This document shows positions 60,301 through 64,000 of a stretch of DNA of 64,000 nt, in pieces (the first letter of the stretch is position 1; the number at the start of each line of letters is the position of its first letter). Source of the DNA: Chloropicon primus. Its lineage: Eukaryota; Chlorophyta; Chloropicophyceae; Chloropicales; Chloropicaceae. The notes beneath the pieces are model-generated. The model had not been told where the DNA came from, ran no database searches, and saw only the letters and a list, made by a program, of their open reading frames with translations. The stretch is from positions 496,001-560,000 of the forward strand of contig CP060758.1 in the NCBI GenBank assembly GCA_023205875.1, written 5' to 3'. Made by a program: the position numbers and the translations under genes.

Positions 60301-63300
60301 TACGGACGACATGCCTTTCGTGATAGATGCTTCGGAATCGCTTGATTACGATGACCCGAGCCCAGAGAATCCCCAAGATCCATTTGGGCCCTTCATGTTC
60401 TACTGGTCGTGCCAGAAGCTCTCGCCAGCGGGCGAGCTCCTTCCCGAGCCTTGCTTCACCGGATCGAAGCAAGCGATTCTTTCTCAGGATCCCCTTGAAA
60501 GGGTGTTGAACATTCCAGAGGGCCTCTTGGAGGAGGGCACCTACTCTTTCGCCGTCACCGCGAGCAAAGAGCCTTTGTACGCCGGAGGCGCAGAAATCTC
60601 TGGAAGAGTGAAGCAGTTCCAGAAAACGGTGACGGTCACCAAGAGCGCCAGCGAGGAGGTGAAGCGCAGGGTGAGGAGAAGGCTCATGGAAGAGGAGGCC
60701 GAGGGGGTGGACGACGAGAGTCTGAAGCCTCCACAGGTGAGGATCAAGCCTGTGACAGGAATCGTCAATGCGAACGAGAGGTTCGCTCTGGAGAGCGTTG
60801 TGACGTCGTCTCTGAACGGCGGTCAGTTCAACCAAAGCGAAATTTCGATCAAGTGGGAAGAGCTCAACGGGATCATTGACCTCGAGACGTCTTACCCAGA
60901 CTTGCTGGGGACGCCTCACACGTACAAGAACTTGGTCTTGAAGAAAAACAGCCTGTCTCCTGGGCAGGAGTACAATTTCCAGATTTCTGCGTTTTGGACA
61001 AAGATGCCAGAGCTTGGAACGACTTTCGACGTTGTCTCTTTGGTGGCAAATGGAGCCCCGTCTTCTGGACTGTTTGAAGTGTCCCCAGTGATTGGCCATT
61101 CGACCAGCACGAGATTCACCCTGAAATGCAGTGGGTGGGAGGACGACAGCGATGAGCCCGTGGAGTACGAGTTCCGTTACATTGATCCGAACACAAACGA
61201 AGCGATCCCTCTGGTATCAAGATCAAGAAACAACGAAGTCACCTCAATCATGCCTCCCCTCGGATTGGGCCAAGAGGAGCAAACGATCGACGTCACGCTC
61301 CAAGCTTATGTCGTCGACTACTACAACGCGAAGACGGTGACAAACTTCACCATCGCATTGATGCAGAGAACGGCGACCGAAGTCGATCCGATTGAAATGC
61401 ATCACGAGCAGAGCGACTGCCCTGTGATGGAGTTTTTGAGGGAGAACGATAAGAGCGGCGATTCAGCGAATTCCACCGGCACTTCAAGTGCTTCGGATTC
61501 TGGCTCAAACGCCAACTCCACTTACTCCTCGAGCACCGAGGGGACTACTAGTGCCGCCAGCAGGAGGGGGCGCTCGCTCGCCCAAAACGCTCAGAACAGT
61601 ACGACGACGCAGTCCACCTCTGGAACAAGCTCAACCGATGATTCGGAAGTTGACCCACCAGAGTGCCGCTACAATATCACGGGCTTCTCCGCCTCTCTCT
61701 ACCGATTGGTTGAGAATGACCTGGCGCTGGCTCGCGGCACGAACGATGTCGCGCAGCTCCTTGTCATCGCAGCGAGCGTTGGACAGCTGGCCGGAGAGGT
61801 GAAAGCTGAGCATGAGCAGAGGCCTGTGGTCCCTGACGGGTTTGATCCGCCGGAAGATTTGCAGATCATCTTGAACCAGGACGGGATCAACTCCTACTCG
61901 AATTTGGAGCAGCTCAAGGTCGTGGTGGAGGCGTTGAAAGACGCTGTGACCACGGAGAAGTTCACAAAGGAGTCTATGGACTCTTTTGGAAACACTTACA
62001 GGCAGGTGCTGGCGCACGTGGGCGAGGACACCGACGCCGGATCCAGTGTTCTCCAGATTCTCGATCAGGCGGGGGGCACTGGCGTGGACTCCGTGGCGGC
62101 ATCCAGCTTGCTGGATTCCATGTCGATGCTCGCAAACTCGTATGAGCAAAGTGCCCAAACCTTGCAGAACATGATCAGAGACGAGCTTCTTGGCTCCGGC
62201 TACAACAGCAGCGGCGCCAACGACACTTCCTCTGACGGCGGTGACGGTTTCAGGAGAAGAAGGCTTTTGCAGCAGCAGCTCGTGACGGACCAGGCTACGG
62301 AAGTCATGGATATGGTGGACAAGCTGGCGTCTGCCGGCGTGAAAGACGCCGTGGACGGAGAGGATGCCTTCGAGGTGAGCAGCCCGAACATCCAGGTCAT
62401 GTCTGCGAAGAGGGAAGATCCCACTGGGTCTTTCAACCTTCCAAAGGAGCCGGGTGCCAAGGACTCCCCGTCGTTCGATGTGCCAACGGGCTTGGGCAGC
62501 GGCAGCGGAAACGTCGAGATCGTCTCGAGCGCGAACAAGAAGAACCCTTTCCAGGGAAGCATCGCTTCCGGTGGCAAGTTCGCGTCTGCGATCTCGAGCT
62601 CTGTGGCTAGCTTTGACTTGAAGGCAAACAGCAGCAAGATGAACGTCAGCATTGACGCGTCGTCGGGGCAGCAGCCCATTACCATCAAAATTCCGGTGCC
62701 CAAACCCGAGAGCTCGTGCAGGAAGGTTGAATCGAAGTGCCGGTACTGGGATGAGCACAAGCAGGAATGGAGCACCGAGGGTTTGTTCGAATTGGAACGG
62801 ACGGACGAGTACCTCGTCTGCCAGACGTTGCATTTGTCTAGCTTTGCTGTCAGCACGGATGACGTCGTGCCGGAATTCAACGTGGTGGATCCTTTCGACC
62901 TGGACCTCTTCTCGCAAATGACTCTGGACAACGCTTTGGCCATGTTTATTGTTGGCGCGATCTACATGCTCTTCGCCCTGGTGAACTACCTCGGGTACCG
63001 GGTGGACAACCAGAACAGGAGGAGGATGCAGGTCGAGCAGAAGCTGCTGGAGTTGGACCAGGGCATCAAAGGATTGTCCTTGACCAAGGGTGGTCAGGGC
63101 ATCTCGGCACCTTGGCCATCGAAGATGGGTTCGAACAACAAGAAGTCCGCTCTGACCAAGGAAGAGGAGGAGAGCCTTCGCTCTTACATCTCAAAAAAGC
63201 TTCTGAAAGACAGTGAGCTCGTTGCGGTCATCAATGTCAAGCCAGGGGACAAGTACACCAGACCCCAGCGGCTCATGGTTCTGCTGAGCATCGTTCTTGG

Positions 63301-64000
63301 ATACTTCGCCACAAGCGCCATTTTCTTTGGCCTTGATCCTTCCAACATCGCCGCGAAGCTCTTCATCGGTATCTTCACGGCTATGATACTTGGTCCTGCG
63401 AAGACGTCCTTCAAGCTCCTGTTCCGCAAGTCGACTTATTACGCTCCAAGGAAAAGGCCGGCGAGGAAGAAGCACATGCAGTCTCACAAGGCAAAGGCTT
63501 TGTCGAGGAGCGATCTGTGCACCTACCAGATCAAGGTCTTAACCTCAAATGTCCCCTTCGCGGGAACGCACAAGAATGTTCACGTCGTGCTCTATGGCGA
63601 CAAGGGTCGTAGCGTGACGCACACGCTGGATGAGGGCTCCCTCATTTTCTCGGAGGGAGGAAAGTCGTCCAAGGTATTGTTCGAGAGGGGAGAGCAATCT
63701 GTCTTCGAGATCAAGACGCAGGACGTTGGCAAGCTCGACCACATCGACATCGGTCACGACGGAAAGGGGTGGGGCTCTGGCTGGCACTTGAACTACGTGG
63801 TCGTGATCAACAAGAGCACGGGAGTTGGGGCCAAGTTCCCCTGCGGGCTTTGGCTGGACAAGAAGCTCGACGGAGGGTACTGCGAGAGAACTCTGAACGC
63901 GACTGATCCGTTCGAGGACCTTGCGATCCTCAAGGATGCTGGCGATTCCAAGGACAAGCTGTCGCCCGGCAGTCCTGCGGATGGATCCCAGAGGAGCGCG
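45329..64000 (+). CDS. Giant polycystin-1-like receptor (filamin repeats, REJ, GPS, TM1-3, PLAT), 3' partial
   Basis: One frame of 6,224 codons runs from the ATG at 45329 off the right edge with no stop or needed intron. Its domain order puts it in the polycystin-1 class, receptors that in animals pair with PKD2 channels and in cilia sense mechanical or ligand cues. Residues 27-43 are a signal peptide (VFLLGLFVSASLLVMA). A Cys-containing region (about 44-740) is followed by about 25 filamin-type repeats (about 620-4,650), each marked by RDxFGN. The REJ region spans about 4,771-5,380, with FCEDFHLDASGSYG and the close PKD1-like NGAPSSGLFEVSP. A GAIN-like stalk leads to a GPS site: CRYWDEHKQEWSTEG (5,804 on), then CQTLHLSSF, with predicted cleavage between Leu5836 and Ser5837. 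TM1 is about 5,869-5,890, TM2 about 5,982-6,002, TM3 about 6,011-6,035, and a PLAT domain runs about 6,064-6,190. The remaining channel-like helices would lie past the window. Confidence is high for the class, low for a partner. Confidence 0.93.
47500..59280 (+). repeat. Array of about 25 filamin-type repeats coded in the giant gene
   Basis: The repeats share RDxFGN followed by a beta-sandwich pattern ending DGTYxVxY...GxYxIxV. The motif falls in one frame at residues about 754, 964, 1102, 1259, 1495, 1623, 1792, 1955, 2093, 2235, 2400, 2602, 2779, 2934, 3210, 3338, 3507, 3640, 3748, 3864, 4004, 4166, 4310, 4438 and 4551. Spacing is mostly 110-175 residues. Those at 754, 1792, 2400, 4166, 4438 and 4551 are degenerate, and a further weak one lies at about 3049. 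The repeats are too diverged at DNA level to be recent copies. Confidence 0.85.
59641..61370 (+). other. REJ-domain coding segment of the giant gene
   Basis: Residues about 4,771-5,350 have the Receptor for Egg Jelly pattern: FCEDFHLDASGSYGAAGRAL, WGFDNRTV, FYWSCQKL, and the highly PKD1-like NGAPSSG, then SPVIGHSTSTRFTL and WEDDSDEPVEYEF. In animals this region lies next to the GPS/TM core of polycystin-1 and of sperm REJ receptors. Confidence 0.85.

Overview
This window looks like nuclear DNA of a GC-rich, intron-poor, compact green alga (prasinophyte or other chlorophyte grade) that can build a cilium. It holds 24 protein genes on both strands with mostly short intergenic gaps. Five genes show GT-AG introns of 66-173 bases; the others read through as single frames. 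Green-lineage signs are a plant PFK4/5-type phosphofructokinase, RWP-RK-like motifs, a plastid-type IF-2, a plastid-type ABC1 kinase, a glycosylase of the Arabidopsis At3g47830 type, and TGTAA boxes after several genes. I cannot name the species, and no tRNA, rRNA, CRISPR array, transposon or virus-like element was recognised.

Layout. 1-9.7 kb: B9D2 (5' end cut by the window edge), exocyst SEC6, a THUMP RNA methyltransferase, a KH/IF-2 fusion and a small secreted protein. 9.9-18.3 kb: phosphofructokinase, a membrane-anchored EEP-fold enzyme, tubulin polyglutamylase subunit TPGS2, an unknown plastid-like protein, a three-exon Cys-rich membrane protein and a three-exon HhH-GPD glycosylase. 19.6-32.1 kb: CFAP52 (two exons), a Maf pyrophosphatase (three exons), RP2, condensin NCAPH, a PAQR receptor and VPS52. 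32.2-44.5 kb: an unknown protein, a GYF/GAR-like protein, an ABC1 kinase, a tandem RWP-RK-like regulator (two exons), ataxin-2 and MED7.

45.3-64.0 kb is one uninterrupted reading frame of at least 6,224 codons that runs off the right edge. It encodes a giant polycystin-1-like receptor: signal peptide, about 25 extracellular filamin-type repeats, an REJ region, a GAIN/GPS site, three membrane segments and a PLAT domain. This is the standout locus. A filamin array joined to a polycystin-1 core, five repeated Arg-Arg-x-Leu type basic sites, and a PLAT domain placed after TM3 instead of after TM1 are all unusual.

Five genes point to cilia: B9D2 (transition zone), TPGS2 (axonemal tubulin glutamylation), CFAP52 (doublet inner protein), RP2 (ARL3 GAP, lipidated-cargo import) and the polycystin-like receptor. 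SEC6 and VPS52 serve membrane traffic; IF-2, probably PFK and the ABC1 kinase serve the plastid. Divergent promoters often carry CCAAT boxes, sometimes in short arrays.
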